DNA of 64,000 bases from an uncultured Eubacteriales bacterium. Lineage in GTDB: Bacteria; Bacillota; Clostridia; Christensenellales; Borkfalkiaceae. The stretch lies in NCBI GenBank assembly GCA_900540805.1, contig UQHL01000005.1, positions 1-64,000 on the forward strand, given 5' to 3'. Shown piece by piece: positions 8,180 to 16,890 of the stretch. The notes beneath the pieces are model-generated. The model did not search any database. It had not been told where the DNA came from and was given only the letters and a program-made list of their open reading frames with translations. Within the stretch, counting starts at the first letter, position 1; every line of letters starts with the position of its first letter. The translations under genes and the position numbers were made by a program.

Positions 8180-9967
8180 ATGAAAAAACAATCGGTTCTT
8201 TCAAGACTTATGGGGTATGCGGGGAAACATAAATATTTTACGTATGCTTCGTGGTTTCTTTCGGCGATAAGCGCGCTTATCGCGCTTCTTCCGTTTATTT
8301 ATATCTGGAAGATAATAAAAGAAGTGCTTGACGTTGCTCCGAACCTTTCCGCGTCGACGGGTCTTGTGCATAACGGAATTATGGCAATGGTTTCCGCTAT
8401 TGCGTCTTTTCTTATTTATATATGCGCGCTCATGTGTTCGCATCTTGCGGCGTTCAGAGTCGCCACGAATATGCGTATAGCCGTTACGGAGCATATAGCG
8501 AAACTTCCGCTCGGATTTGCGGATAGTTTCGGCAGCGGAAAATTGAGAAAAATCATAAATGATTCCACAGGTGCGACGGAGACTTATCTTGCGCATCAAC
8601 TTCCCGACAAATATGCCGCTTTGGCAACGCCCGCAGGGCTGCTCGTTTTGCTGTTCGCGTTCGACTGGCGTTTGGGACTTTTAAGCCTCGTTCCCGTAAT
8701 TCTCGCATTTCTGATCATGTCTGCGATGACGGGCAAGCGCATGGCGGAAAAGATGAAACAATATAACAACGCGCTTGAAAATATGTCTAATGAAGCGGTT
8801 GAATACGTTCGCGGAATACCGGTAGTAAAAACGTTCGGGCAGTCCGTGTTTTCATTCAAAAAATTTAAAAGTACGATAGACGAATATCAGAAATGGGTAG
8901 TCGCTTACACGAAGGATATGCGCGTGCCTATGATGTTTTACACAGCCGCGATAAACGGCGTATTTGCCTTTTTGATTGCCGGGGCGTTATGGTTTACGGC
9001 AGACGGCGTGACAAACGCATTTTTGCTCAATCTTATTTTTTATATCGTGATTACTCCGGTCATATCGCTTACTTTAACCAAAATGATGTATATGAGCGAA
9101 AATAATATGATCGTCAAAGACGCGCTTGAACGCATCGACGGCGTTTTATCCGTCGGTCCCATGAGTGAAAGTAAAACCCCTGAGCATCCCGCCGATTCGT
9201 CCGTCGAGCTTAACGACGTGCATTTTTCCTACGACGGTAAAAACGAAGTGATTCGCGGCGTATCGATGAATATAGGCGCGGGGCAGACTGTGGCTCTCAT
9301 CGGTCCGTCGGGCGGAGGGAAATCCACGCTTGCGGGGCTTATTGCAAGGTTTTTCGACGTGAAAAGCGGAAGCATAAAGGTCGGCGGCGCGGATATACGG
9401 GAAATTCCGAAAGAGGAACTTATGAACGCCGTTTCGTTTGTTTTTCAGGATTCAAAGCTTATCAAAGCAACTATCGCCGAAAACGTGAAACTCGGAAAAC
9501 CCGACGCAACGGACGAAGAAGTGGCGGCGGCTCTTCATGCCGCGCAGTGCGACGATATCATACAAAAATTTCCCGACGGAGCGGGCACGACGATAGGGAC
9601 GAAAGGAGTATATCTTTCGGGCGGCGAGAGGCAGCGAATAGCAATCGCCCGTGCCGTATTGAAAAACGCGCCTATTATTATTCTTGACGAGGCAACGGCT
9701 TTTGCCGACCCCGATAACGAAGCCAAAGTGCAGAAAGCGTTTTCCGAACTTTCAAAGGGTAAAACGGTTATTATGATTGCTCATAGGCTTTCGACCGTGG
9801 CGGACGCCGATTGTATATACGTAATAAAAGACGGTCTTATAGCGGAAAGCGGCAGGCGCGACGAACTTCTCGAAAAGAACGGAGTATTTGCCGAAATGTG
9901 GAAAGAATATGCCGCGTCGGTAGAATGGAAAGTGGCAAAGGAGGGTGAAAGCAATGTCGCTCGTTAA
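8180..9967 (+). CDS. ABC transporter, fused permease-ATPase (YbtP/IrtA-like), first subunit
   Basis: This 595-residue half-transporter has a six-helix exporter-fold membrane domain (about residues 20-310) and a C-terminal ATPase: Walker A GPSGGGKST, signature LSGGERQR and Walker B IIILDEATAFADPDNE. The DEATAFADP form is typical of the siderophore-import exporters-by-fold YbtPQ and IrtAB. It overlaps the following gene by 14 bases, and the two should form a heterodimer. Family members bring ferric siderophores into the cytoplasm. That role here is inferred from the motif and from the neighbouring DtxR regulators and NEAT protein. Confidence 0.8.
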   Translation: MKKQSVLSRLMGYAGKHKYFTYASWFLSAISALIALLPFIYIWKIIKEVLDVAPNLSASTGLVHNGIMAMVSAIASFLIYICALMCSHLAAFRVATNMRIAVTEHIAKLPLGFADSFGSGKLRKIINDSTGATETYLAHQLPDKYAALATPAGLLVLLFAFDWRLGLLSLVPVILAFLIMSAMTGKRMAEKMKQYNNALENMSNEAVEYVRGIPVVKTFGQSVFSFKKFKSTIDEYQKWVVAYTKDMRVPMMFYTAAINGVFAFLIAGALWFTADGVTNAFLLNLIFYIVITPVISLTLTKMMYMSENNMIVKDALERIDGVLSVGPMSESKTPEHPADSSVELNDVHFSYDGKNEVIRGVSMNIGAGQTVALIGPSGGGKSTLAGLIARFFDVKSGSIKVGGADIREIPKEELMNAVSFVFQDSKLIKATIAENVKLGKPDATDEEVAAALHAAQCDDIIQKFPDGAGTTIGTKGVYLSGGERQRIAIARAVLKNAPIIILDEATAFADPDNEAKVQKAFSELSKGKTVIMIAHRLSTVADADCIYVIKDGLIAESGRRDELLEKNGVFAEMWKEYAASVEWKVAKEGESNVAR

Positions 9968-11693
9968 AACGATACAAAAAAAGACGGCTTCTTCAAAGCA
10001 GGGAGCAAAGGGGATTATTAAGGGAATAATCGCCTGCGCGTTTCAGAATATGGCGTTCATGTTGCCGACCACGCTTTTATACTTTCTCGTTTCCGATATG
10101 CTTGGCGGCGGAGTGCAAGGCGGAAGAATAACTTTTTACGTCGTCGGATGCGTGATATGCTTTGCGCTTATCTTTTTAACCACATGGTTCCAGTATAACA
10201 ACACGTATTTTACCACTTACGAAGAAAGCGGAAAAAGAAGACTTAGTTTAGCCGAAAGACTTCGTAAACTTCCTCTTTCGTTTTTCGGCAAAAGGGATCT
10301 TGCCGACCTGACGAGTACGATTATGTCCGACTGCGAAGTGATAGAAAAGAGTACTTCGCATTTTATCCCGGGACTGTTCGGTTCGTTGATTTCAACTATT
10401 CTTATCGCCGCAGGGCTTTTCGTTTTCGATTGGCGAATGGCTCTTGCCGCGCTTTGGGTTATTCCCGTGTCGGTACTTATCGTTCTTTTGAGCTATAAAG
10501 TTCAGGATAAAGTGCTTGTTAAATCTATGGCGGCAAAAATGTCGTGCGCGGACGGAATACAGGAATACATCGAAACCGTTCGCGATTTAAAAGCCAACAA
10601 CGCCGAAGCGAACTACCTTTCGGGATTAAAGAATAAGATTAAGGGCGTTGAAAAGAGTAACATAAAAGCGGAACTCACTACCGCCGTGTTCGTAACGGGC
10701 GCGGGAATGGTTTTAAAACTCGGCATAGCCACCGTGGCTTTGGTCGGTTCGGCTTTGCTCGTAAACGGAACGCTTGGCGTTTTAACCTTCTTTATGTTTT
10801 TGCTTGTCGCTTCCCGTCTTTACGATCCGATGCAGGCGGCGCTTCAGAATCTTGCCGCAATCATCGCAATGCGTACAAACGTTGCGCGTATGAACGAAAT
10901 TCTGGAATATCCCGTTCAGACCGGAAACGACACGCTTACGAATAACGGTTACGATGTCGTATTCGATCACGTCGGCTTTGCGTATCCGGGCGGCGAAGTC
11001 GTGTTAAAAGACGTTTCATTCACCGCAAAGCAAGGTGAAGTCACCGCGCTTGTCGGTCCTTCGGGCGGCGGGAAAACAACGGTTTCAAGGCTTGCCGCAA
11101 GGTTCTGGGATAATCAGAAAGGTAAAATCACCGTCGGCGGAATGAACGTCGCCGAAATCGAGCCGGAAAAACTGATGAGTCTTTATTCTATCGTTTTTCA
11201 GGACGTAACTTTGTTTGATAACACGATTATGGAAAATATTCGTCTCGGCAAAAAGGGCGCGACGGACGAAGAGGTTATGGCGGCGGCTCGGCTTGCCAAC
11301 GTGGACGAGTTTGCCGAAAAACTTCCCGAAAAATGGAATACGAATATCGGCGAAAACGGATGCGAACTTTCGGGCGGCGAGAGGCAGCGTATTTCGATTG
11401 CGCGCGCGTTTCTGAAAGACGCGCCTATAATTCTGCTTGATGAGGCAACCGCAAGTCTGGACGTTGAAAACGAAACGATGATTCAAACCGCTCTTTCCCG
11501 TCTTATAAAAGATAAAACCGTGCTTATCATAGCGCACAGGATGAGAACGGTTGCGGGAGCGGATAAAATCGTGGTTTTGGCGGACGGCGTCGTGGCGGAG
11601 CAGGGAACTCCCGACGAGTTGTATAAGAAAAACGGTATTTACGCCCGCATGGTCGATTTGCAATCGGCAAGCGGAAAGTGGAAAATTAAATAA
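9954..11693 (+). CDS. ABC transporter, fused permease-ATPase (YbtQ/IrtB-like), second subunit
   Basis: The start chosen is ATG 9954, because aaaggaggg ends eight bases before it; a GTG at 9945 lies inside that ribosome site. The 579-residue protein has a six-helix membrane domain and a C-terminal ATPase with Walker A GPSGGGKTT, signature LSGGERQR and Walker B IILLDEATASLDVENE. It is the likely heterodimer partner of the upstream gene. A coupled-pair arrangement with a nearby metal regulator is usual for Ybt/Irt-like uptake systems. Confidence 0.8.
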   Translation: MSLVKTIQKKTASSKQGAKGIIKGIIACAFQNMAFMLPTTLLYFLVSDMLGGGVQGGRITFYVVGCVICFALIFLTTWFQYNNTYFTTYEESGKRRLSLAERLRKLPLSFFGKRDLADLTSTIMSDCEVIEKSTSHFIPGLFGSLISTILIAAGLFVFDWRMALAALWVIPVSVLIVLLSYKVQDKVLVKSMAAKMSCADGIQEYIETVRDLKANNAEANYLSGLKNKIKGVEKSNIKAELTTAVFVTGAGMVLKLGIATVALVGSALLVNGTLGVLTFFMFLLVASRLYDPMQAALQNLAAIIAMRTNVARMNEILEYPVQTGNDTLTNNGYDVVFDHVGFAYPGGEVVLKDVSFTAKQGEVTALVGPSGGGKTTVSRLAARFWDNQKGKITVGGMNVAEIEPEKLMSLYSIVFQDVTLFDNTIMENIRLGKKGATDEEVMAAARLANVDEFAEKLPEKWNTNIGENGCELSGGERQRISIARAFLKDAPIILLDEATASLDVENETMIQTALSRLIKDKTVLIIAHRMRTVAGADKIVVLADGVVAEQGTPDELYKKNGIYARMVDLQSASGKWKIK

Positions 11694-11746
11694 CCGCAGT
11701 GCGTTCCGAAGAAAAAGTCGACTTAAAGTCCGGACGGGATTTTCAA

Positions 11747-11775
11747 TTGCTTTTTTCAAAGTAACGTGATATAAT
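11747..11775 (+). promoter_or_regulatory. Promoter of the DtxR-family regulator
   Basis: TTGCTT (11747-11752), 17 bases, TATAAT (11770-11775). No GTTAGC palindrome overlaps it, so this regulator may be expressed constitutively or from read-through. Confidence 0.5.
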
Positions 11776-11799
11776 ATATAAAAAGCGTAAGAGGGCAAC

Positions 11800-12162
11800 A
11801 TGGTAGACAACGAATCGCAGGAAATGTATCTCGAAACGATACTTAGATTAAAAAATAAAAAGGGTAGTGTGCGAGCAATAGACGTAGCCGAAGAACTCGG
11901 TTATTCCAAGCCGAGCGTTTCCCGCGCCGTGGGAATAATGAAAAAAGACGGTTTTATAGTCGTGCGCGCAGACGGACTTATAGACCTTACCGAAACAGGC
12001 AAGGAAAAAGCCGAAAACATTTTTGCCCGGCATAAATCGCTGACTCAAGCCCTTGTCGTGATGGGGCTTTCGCCCGAGGCGGCGGAAGAAAACGCCTGCC
12101 GCGTGGAACACATTATCACCGAAGAAGCGTTCGAGGCTATCAAAAAATATTTTAACGTGTAA
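11800..12162 (+). CDS. DtxR/IdeR-family metal-dependent repressor, short form
   Basis: This 120-residue protein aligns by eye with DtxR domains 1 and 2 and lacks the SH3-like third domain. The winged helix includes AIDVAEELGYSKPSVSRAVG. The metal ligands of DtxR appear conserved: Met9 in EMYLETI (DtxR M10), His78 in ARHKSL (H79), and Cys100, Glu103 and His104 in ACRVEHIITEE (C102, E105, H106). A cysteine rather than glutamate at position 100 favours an iron-type over a manganese-type (MntR) sensor. It sits between two ABC transporter pairs, and GTTAGC palindromes flank the locus, so it is the likely regulator of the whole region. Confidence 0.8.
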   Translation: MVDNESQEMYLETILRLKNKKGSVRAIDVAEELGYSKPSVSRAVGIMKKDGFIVVRADGLIDLTETGKEKAENIFARHKSLTQALVVMGLSPEAAEENACRVEHIITEEAFEAIKKYFNV

Positions 12163-12178
12163 ATACAAAAAAATTTTT

Positions 12179-12209
12179 AGTCAACCGCTAACTTTCGGTT
12201 GACTTTTTT
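12179..12209 (+). terminator. Rho-independent terminator overlapping the next promoter
   Basis: A perfect 9-bp stem AGTCAACCG / CGGTTGACT with an 8-base loop (12179-12204) is followed by a T run at 12204-12209. The right arm contains the -35 box of the downstream promoter. Confidence 0.8.
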
Positions 12210-12226
12210 CTATATATGAGTATAAT
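12199..12226 (+). promoter_or_regulatory. Promoter inside a terminator arm
   Basis: TTGACT (12199-12204), 16 bases, TATAAT (12221-12226). It should start near 12233 and drive the second regulator, the CydDC-like pair and the ECF genes. Confidence 0.7.
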
Positions 12227-12258
12227 TAAAAATGGCTTTGGAAAAAGGCCGTTAATTT

Positions 12259-12315
12259 TTGCGCAAGAGTTAGCCTCAACTAACCGCTTCTGTGTAAGCG
12301 TGGCGCAATTTTTTT
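12259..12315 (+). promoter_or_regulatory. Leader with one operator-like palindrome and a terminator-like stem
   Basis: GTTAGC-CTCA-ACTAAC (12269-12284) matches the regional palindrome with one arm base changed. It lies within a loop closed by TTGCGC (12259-12264) and GCGCAA (12303-12308); a small inner stem is at 12285-12300, and seven T follow at 12309-12315. The arrangement suggests both repressor binding in the leader and possible transcription attenuation. Confidence 0.5.
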
Positions 12316-12322
12316 CGGGAAT

Positions 12323-12340
12323 GGTTAGCGCGGGCTAACC
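12323..12340 (+). promoter_or_regulatory. Perfect palindromic operator GGTTAGC-N4-GCTAACC
   Basis: A second perfect copy of the regional palindrome (spacer GCGG) lies 26 bases before the second regulator gene. Confidence 0.7.
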
Positions 12341-12365
12341 AAATAAAACGGATGGTGAGTTACAT

Positions 12366-12755
12366 ATGAGTTCGTCGGAATTAAGGTATCTGATAACGGC
12401 AAACAACCTTGCCAAAGAGCTGCAGTCGGTTAAACAGACCGATATAGCAAACAGGCTTCACGTAACAAAGGTGAGTGCGTATAACGCGATTGAAAGGTTG
12501 CGGGAAAAAGAATATATCGAGAAGAATGATAGGAAAATCGTTCTTACGTATCGCGGAAGGGAAGTTCTGGACGAGTATATGACGATTATACGTTTTATGT
12601 CGGCGCATTTGTCGTTACATTGCGGAACGACTGAAAATCAGGCTTATGAAGATGCTCTTAACGCCACCTGCGCATTTTCGGACGCAACCCGTAACGGAGT
12701 GGCAAATTTTATAAAGTCAGAAATGAAAGGCGCGCATCAAGCACCGATTGATTAA
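12366..12755 (+). CDS. Divergent DtxR/MntR-like regulator
   Basis: This 129-residue protein has a winged helix-turn-helix (QTDIANRLHVTKVSAYNAIE, residues about 24-43, then LREKEYIEKND and IVLTYRGREVL). The helical dimerisation part follows, as in DtxR proteins. The positions equivalent to the DtxR Cys-x-x-Glu-His cluster read through EDALNATCAFSD, so the usual metal ligands are missing or moved, though His and Cys occur in SAHLSLHCG. It may sense another metal or heme, or act as a partner or antagonist of the 11800 protein. A perfect operator palindrome immediately precedes it. Confidence 0.6.
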   Translation: MSSSELRYLITANNLAKELQSVKQTDIANRLHVTKVSAYNAIERLREKEYIEKNDRKIVLTYRGREVLDEYMTIIRFMSAHLSLHCGTTENQAYEDALNATCAFSDATRNGVANFIKSEMKGAHQAPID

Positions 12756-12771
12756 GACAAGGAGTAGACAA

Positions 12772-14499
12772 ATGATAGACAAAGAACTATTTAAACTCAT
12801 CGGTGGAAATAAGAAGTACATATTTATCGCCGTATTGTTGCAGGCGATAGGTTTAATCGCGAACGTTGCGATAACGGGGAGCGTCTGCTATGCCGTGTAC
12901 CTGTTGACGCAGAACGCCGAATGGATACAATTTATTTATCCGCTTATCGGCGCGGTTGTCGGTATTATCGTGAGATATATCTGTTCACGCGCGACGGGCG
13001 ATATAAAGGACAAGCTCGGAAGAAAAGTAAAAAAAGATTTGCGCGAAAGGGTGTATAACAAAATAGTGAAACTTGGTGTGAAGACTACCGACGGAATGAG
13101 CATGGCAGGACTCACGCAGGTTTCTGTCGAAGGCGTAGAGCAACTCGACCTTTACTATTCGTCTTATCTTCCGCAGTTCTTTTTTGCGATGATCGCACCC
13201 GTAATATTGTTCTTGATATGCGTATGGATCGATTGGAGAACGGCTCTCGTTCTTATTGCGTGCGTGCCGCTGATTCCAGTATCTATTATAGCGGTGAGCA
13301 AGTACGCAAAGAAGATTTTCGCAAAATATTGGGGCAAATACACTTCGATGGGCGACAAGTTCCTCGACAGTGTGCAAGGGCTTAAAGAACTCAAAATTTT
13401 TCAGGCAGACGCGGCTCAGCACGTTAAAATAAACGAAAGCGCGGAAGAATTCAGAGTCATCACGATGAAAGTTCTCGTAATGCAACTTGCAAGTACCACG
13501 ATAATGGACTTGGTTGCATACGGCGGCGCGGGCGTAGGTATCGCGCTTGCAATCAGTGGCGCGGCGTTTTGGGGGCTTAACCCGATTGCGGCATTGTTCC
13601 TGTGTCTTGTGGCGGTTGAATTTTTCCTGCCCCTTCGCGCGTTCGGCTCGGCATTCCACGTTGCTATGAACGGCGCAAGCGCGGGTAAAAAAATAATCTC
13701 GCTGTTAAATACGCCCGATCCCGAATGGGGAACTGAAAATGTAGACGGCAAAGAAATTAAACTCGAAAACGTCACGTTCTCTTACGATAATAAACGCGAC
13801 GTTCTGAAAAACGTGAATATGACATTCCCCGAAAAGGGAATGACGGCAATAGTCGGCGAAAGCGGGTGCGGAAAATCCACGGTTGTCAATATGCTTGTCG
13901 GCGCGTTCCGTCCGCAAAAGGGCGAAGTGACCGTCGGCGGCAAACAGCTTGAAAAACTTTCAAGAGAAAACTGGTATTCGCACCTTTCGGCGGTAAGTTA
14001 CAATACTTATATTTTCAACGAAAGCGTAAGAGATAATTTCAAGATGGCGAAAGAAAACGTTTCGGACGAAGAAATTTTCGCCGCGCTCGAAAAGGTAAAT
14101 TTGAAAGAGTTTATCGAAGAAAACGGCGGCTTGGATAAGGTTATCACAGAGGACGCGAACAACATTTCGGGCGGGCAAAAACAACGCCTTGCGCTTGCGA
14201 TCGCGCTTGTATCGGGTAAAGATATTTACGTTTTCGACGAAGCTACAAGCAATATCGACATCGAAAGCGAAGCCGTTATTATGAAGAATATCAAGGCGAT
14301 TTCTAAAAGCAGAAGCGTTATCGTTATTTCGCACCGCTTAGCCAACGTCGTTCCCGCAGACAATATCTATTATATGGAAGAGGGCGAGATAAGGGAAAGC
14401 GGTTCGCACGAAAAGCTTATGGCGGCACGGCAAGGATACGCACGGTTATTCACCGCGCAAAAAACGCTTGAACAGGCTTATGCGGAGGTGGTAGAATGA
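12772..14499 (+). CDS. ABC transporter, fused permease-ATPase (CydD-like), first subunit
   Basis: The start is ATG 12772, with aaggag 8 bases upstream; the upstream in-frame GTG at 12748 overlaps the previous gene. The 575-residue half-transporter has a six-helix membrane domain (about residues 15-310) and an ATPase with Walker A GESGCGKST, signature ISGGQKQR and Walker B IYVFDEATSNIDIESE. The architecture is CydD-like; CydDC exports cysteine or glutathione and binds heme. It overlaps the next gene by 4 bases, and an ECF module follows, so it probably works with that module on an iron- or heme-related cargo. Confidence 0.75.
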   Translation: MIDKELFKLIGGNKKYIFIAVLLQAIGLIANVAITGSVCYAVYLLTQNAEWIQFIYPLIGAVVGIIVRYICSRATGDIKDKLGRKVKKDLRERVYNKIVKLGVKTTDGMSMAGLTQVSVEGVEQLDLYYSSYLPQFFFAMIAPVILFLICVWIDWRTALVLIACVPLIPVSIIAVSKYAKKIFAKYWGKYTSMGDKFLDSVQGLKELKIFQADAAQHVKINESAEEFRVITMKVLVMQLASTTIMDLVAYGGAGVGIALAISGAAFWGLNPIAALFLCLVAVEFFLPLRAFGSAFHVAMNGASAGKKIISLLNTPDPEWGTENVDGKEIKLENVTFSYDNKRDVLKNVNMTFPEKGMTAIVGESGCGKSTVVNMLVGAFRPQKGEVTVGGKQLEKLSRENWYSHLSAVSYNTYIFNESVRDNFKMAKENVSDEEIFAALEKVNLKEFIEENGGLDKVITEDANNISGGQKQRLALAIALVSGKDIYVFDEATSNIDIESEAVIMKNIKAISKSRSVIVISHRLANVVPADNIYYMEEGEIRESGSHEKLMAARQGYARLFTAQKTLEQAYAEVVE

Positions 14500-16187
14500 G
14501 TACGCAGAAAAAGACTTTGAGAAGAAGCGGTGCGAAAATAATGGCAAGCCTGATTGCTCTTCTCGGCAGTTTGTCTTACATAATGATTTTAGCCGTTATA
14601 AACGGAAGCGTGGGCTTTGTCTGCGCGATGGGCGTAACGGTATTCGGCGCGGTAGGAGTTGCGAAGGCACTCGGAGAAGCGATTGCGCTTTCTTACGGGT
14701 GGATTATCGGTCTTACGATAGGTTGTGGTGTGCTTCGCGGTCTGCTTCGCTATTTCGAGCAGTACAGCAATCACTATATCGCGTTCAGACTTCTTGCGGT
14801 TTTGAGAGATAAAATCTTCGGCGCATTACGCGTTCTTTGCCCCGCGAAATTAGAAAGCAAACAAAAGGGCAGTATTATCGCAATGATAACTTCGGACATC
14901 GAAACGCTTGAAGTTTTCTATGCGCATACCATTTCGCCCATCTGTATTGCCGTGCTTGTATCTACGGCTGTGTTCCTGTTCGTAGGGTTCGTTTCGAGCT
15001 GGTATCTCGCGCTCGTGGCTCTCGTAGGTTTCCTTACAATCGGCATTGTAGTTCCGCTTATTTCGTCGGGGAAACTGAAAGAAAGCGGCGTAAAATACCG
15101 CGCGGAATTCGCGTCGTTTTCGGCATATTTCCTTGACAGTATTAAGGGTATCAAAGACATTGTTTTAAACAATGCGGGCGAGAAAAGAGAAAAGGAAGTA
15201 AACAAGCGTTCGGACGGACTGCTAAAAGAGACCAAAAAGATGAAGCACAACATTACCTGCGCGGGTTCGGCAATCGAACTTACGGTGTCCGTGTTCGTGC
15301 TGATCACGCTTGCGGTGGGAATTTTGCTTGTCAAAAAAGATATGCTGTCCTTAGGCAGAATGATTATCGGTATGGTAACGGTGTTCTCGTCGTTCGGTCC
15401 GGTAATCGCGGTCGGTTCGCTTCCCGGCAACCTGACGCAGACTTTCGCGAGCGGCGACAGAGTGCTTAATCTTCTTGCCGAAAAACCTGCTGTCGAAGCG
15501 GTTACGAACGGTAAAAACTTTGATTACGAAAATCTCGACGTAAAAGATCTTTCGTTCAGTTACGACGGACAGACCGAGGTGCTGAAAGATGTTAAAATGC
15601 ACGCCGAAAAGGGCGAGATTATCGGTATCGTGGGCGAAAGCGGTTGCGGTAAGTCAACGTTTTTGAAACTTCTTTTGAGATTTTGGGAGAGAAGCGGCGG
15701 CGAAATAAACTACGACGATATAGATGTCGATAAAATCGACACAAATACGCTGCTTAAAAACGTAACTATGGTTTCGCAAAGCACCTATTTGTTTGAAGAA
15801 ACGATAGAGGATAACTTGCGTATCGCAAAGCCCGACGCCACTCGGGAAGAAATCGAAAACGCCTGCAAAATGGCTTCGATTCACGACTTTATAATGACTT
15901 TACCCGACGGATATAAAACGCAGGTTGGCGCGCTCGGCGATAATCTTTCCGCAGGCGAAAAACAGCGTATCGGGCTTGCCCGCGCCTTCCTTCGCGGCAG
16001 CGAACTTATTCTTCTCGACGAGCCGACGAGCAACGTAGACAGTATCAACGAAGGTATTATCTTAAAGGCGTTAAAAGAGCAAAAGAACAAAAAGAGTATT
16101 ATTCTCGTATCGCACAGAGAATCTACAATGGCGATTGCCGACAGAATCTATAAGGTTGACGGCGGCGTTATGACGGAGGAAGCGTAA
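14496..16187 (+). CDS. ABC transporter, fused permease-ATPase (CydC-like), second subunit
   Basis: This 563-residue half-transporter begins in an ATGA overlap with its partner. It has a six-helix membrane domain and a C-terminal ATPase with Walker A GESGCGKST, a slightly degenerate signature LSAGEKQR (Ala for Gly), Walker B LILLDEPTSNVDS and switch SHRE. Two differing signature motifs across the pair suggest an asymmetric heterodimer with one stronger ATP site. Cargo is unknown; iron, heme or thiol transport is favoured by the context. Confidence 0.75.
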   Translation: MSTQKKTLRRSGAKIMASLIALLGSLSYIMILAVINGSVGFVCAMGVTVFGAVGVAKALGEAIALSYGWIIGLTIGCGVLRGLLRYFEQYSNHYIAFRLLAVLRDKIFGALRVLCPAKLESKQKGSIIAMITSDIETLEVFYAHTISPICIAVLVSTAVFLFVGFVSSWYLALVALVGFLTIGIVVPLISSGKLKESGVKYRAEFASFSAYFLDSIKGIKDIVLNNAGEKREKEVNKRSDGLLKETKKMKHNITCAGSAIELTVSVFVLITLAVGILLVKKDMLSLGRMIIGMVTVFSSFGPVIAVGSLPGNLTQTFASGDRVLNLLAEKPAVEAVTNGKNFDYENLDVKDLSFSYDGQTEVLKDVKMHAEKGEIIGIVGESGCGKSTFLKLLLRFWERSGGEINYDDIDVDKIDTNTLLKNVTMVSQSTYLFEETIEDNLRIAKPDATREEIENACKMASIHDFIMTLPDGYKTQVGALGDNLSAGEKQRIGLARAFLRGSELILLDEPTSNVDSINEGIILKALKEQKNKKSIILVSHRESTMAIADRIYKVDGGVMTEEA

Positions 16188-16188
16188 A

Positions 16189-16890
16189 ATGGACGAACAA
16201 AAGAAATTGAGTGATATAGAAGAAGCGGCGGCGGCTCTTATTGCAAATTCCGAAGATGAAAACCCCGCCTATAAGTCGATAAACAAACAAAAATCGGCGA
16301 CATCGGAAGAGAAAAACGACAAAAAGATATTCAAGAAATACAAAATTAAAGACATCGTATTTCTTGCGATAATCACGGCTTGCACGCTTATTACGGGAGC
16401 GGTGATGCCGTTACTTGTAAACGTGCCATTCTTTGGTATCGTGCAACTTGGTTTGGGACTTCAATTTTCGATTTTTCCCGTAATCGGGATGATGAAAGTA
16501 AGAAAGCCGGGTGCGCTTCTGTTTCAGTCGATATTTATATCTGTATTCCTGATTTTTATGTTCCCGCCGATGGCTCTGATTATCGTGTGCGCGCTTGTTT
16601 CGGAAACGCTTGCGCTTCTCATCTTCCGCGGGTATAAAAACGATTGGGCGTGCGTATTTGCGGGAACGCTTTATATGCCGCTCACCCTTCCTTTGATGTG
16701 GCTTTATTACAACGCGTTTTACACGGTTACGGGCGAAGAAAAAGCGGCTACGAGTATGTTTCTCGGCGGAGCGAACCCCGGCGTGGTTGTCGGCATTTCG
16801 ATTGCCGTCGTCGCGCTCTGTTTCGTCGGCTCGGTGGTCGGTATGCTTATCGCAAGGGAGCTCAAAAAAGCCGGAGTTCTGAAAAAATGA
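16189..16890 (+). CDS. ECF transporter S component, Trep_Strep/MptD-like
   Basis: This 233-residue protein starts one base after the previous stop. About 45 charged N-terminal residues precede six predicted membrane helices (for example FLAIITACTLITGAVMPLLV near residue 55 and ALIIVCALVSETLALLIF near 125). It looks like the substrate-binding S component of an energy-coupling-factor transporter of the Trep_Strep type, and T and fused A1A2 genes follow. Related S components in streptococci and lactobacilli have been linked to heme uptake. That fits the NEAT protein and DtxR regulators here, but the substrate is inferred. Confidence 0.7.
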   Translation: MDEQKKLSDIEEAAAALIANSEDENPAYKSINKQKSATSEEKNDKKIFKKYKIKDIVFLAIITACTLITGAVMPLLVNVPFFGIVQLGLGLQFSIFPVIGMMKVRKPGALLFQSIFISVFLIFMFPPMALIIVCALVSETLALLIFRGYKNDWACVFAGTLYMPLTLPLMWLYYNAFYTVTGEEKAATSMFLGGANPGVVVGISIAVVALCFVGSVVGMLIARELKKAGVLKK

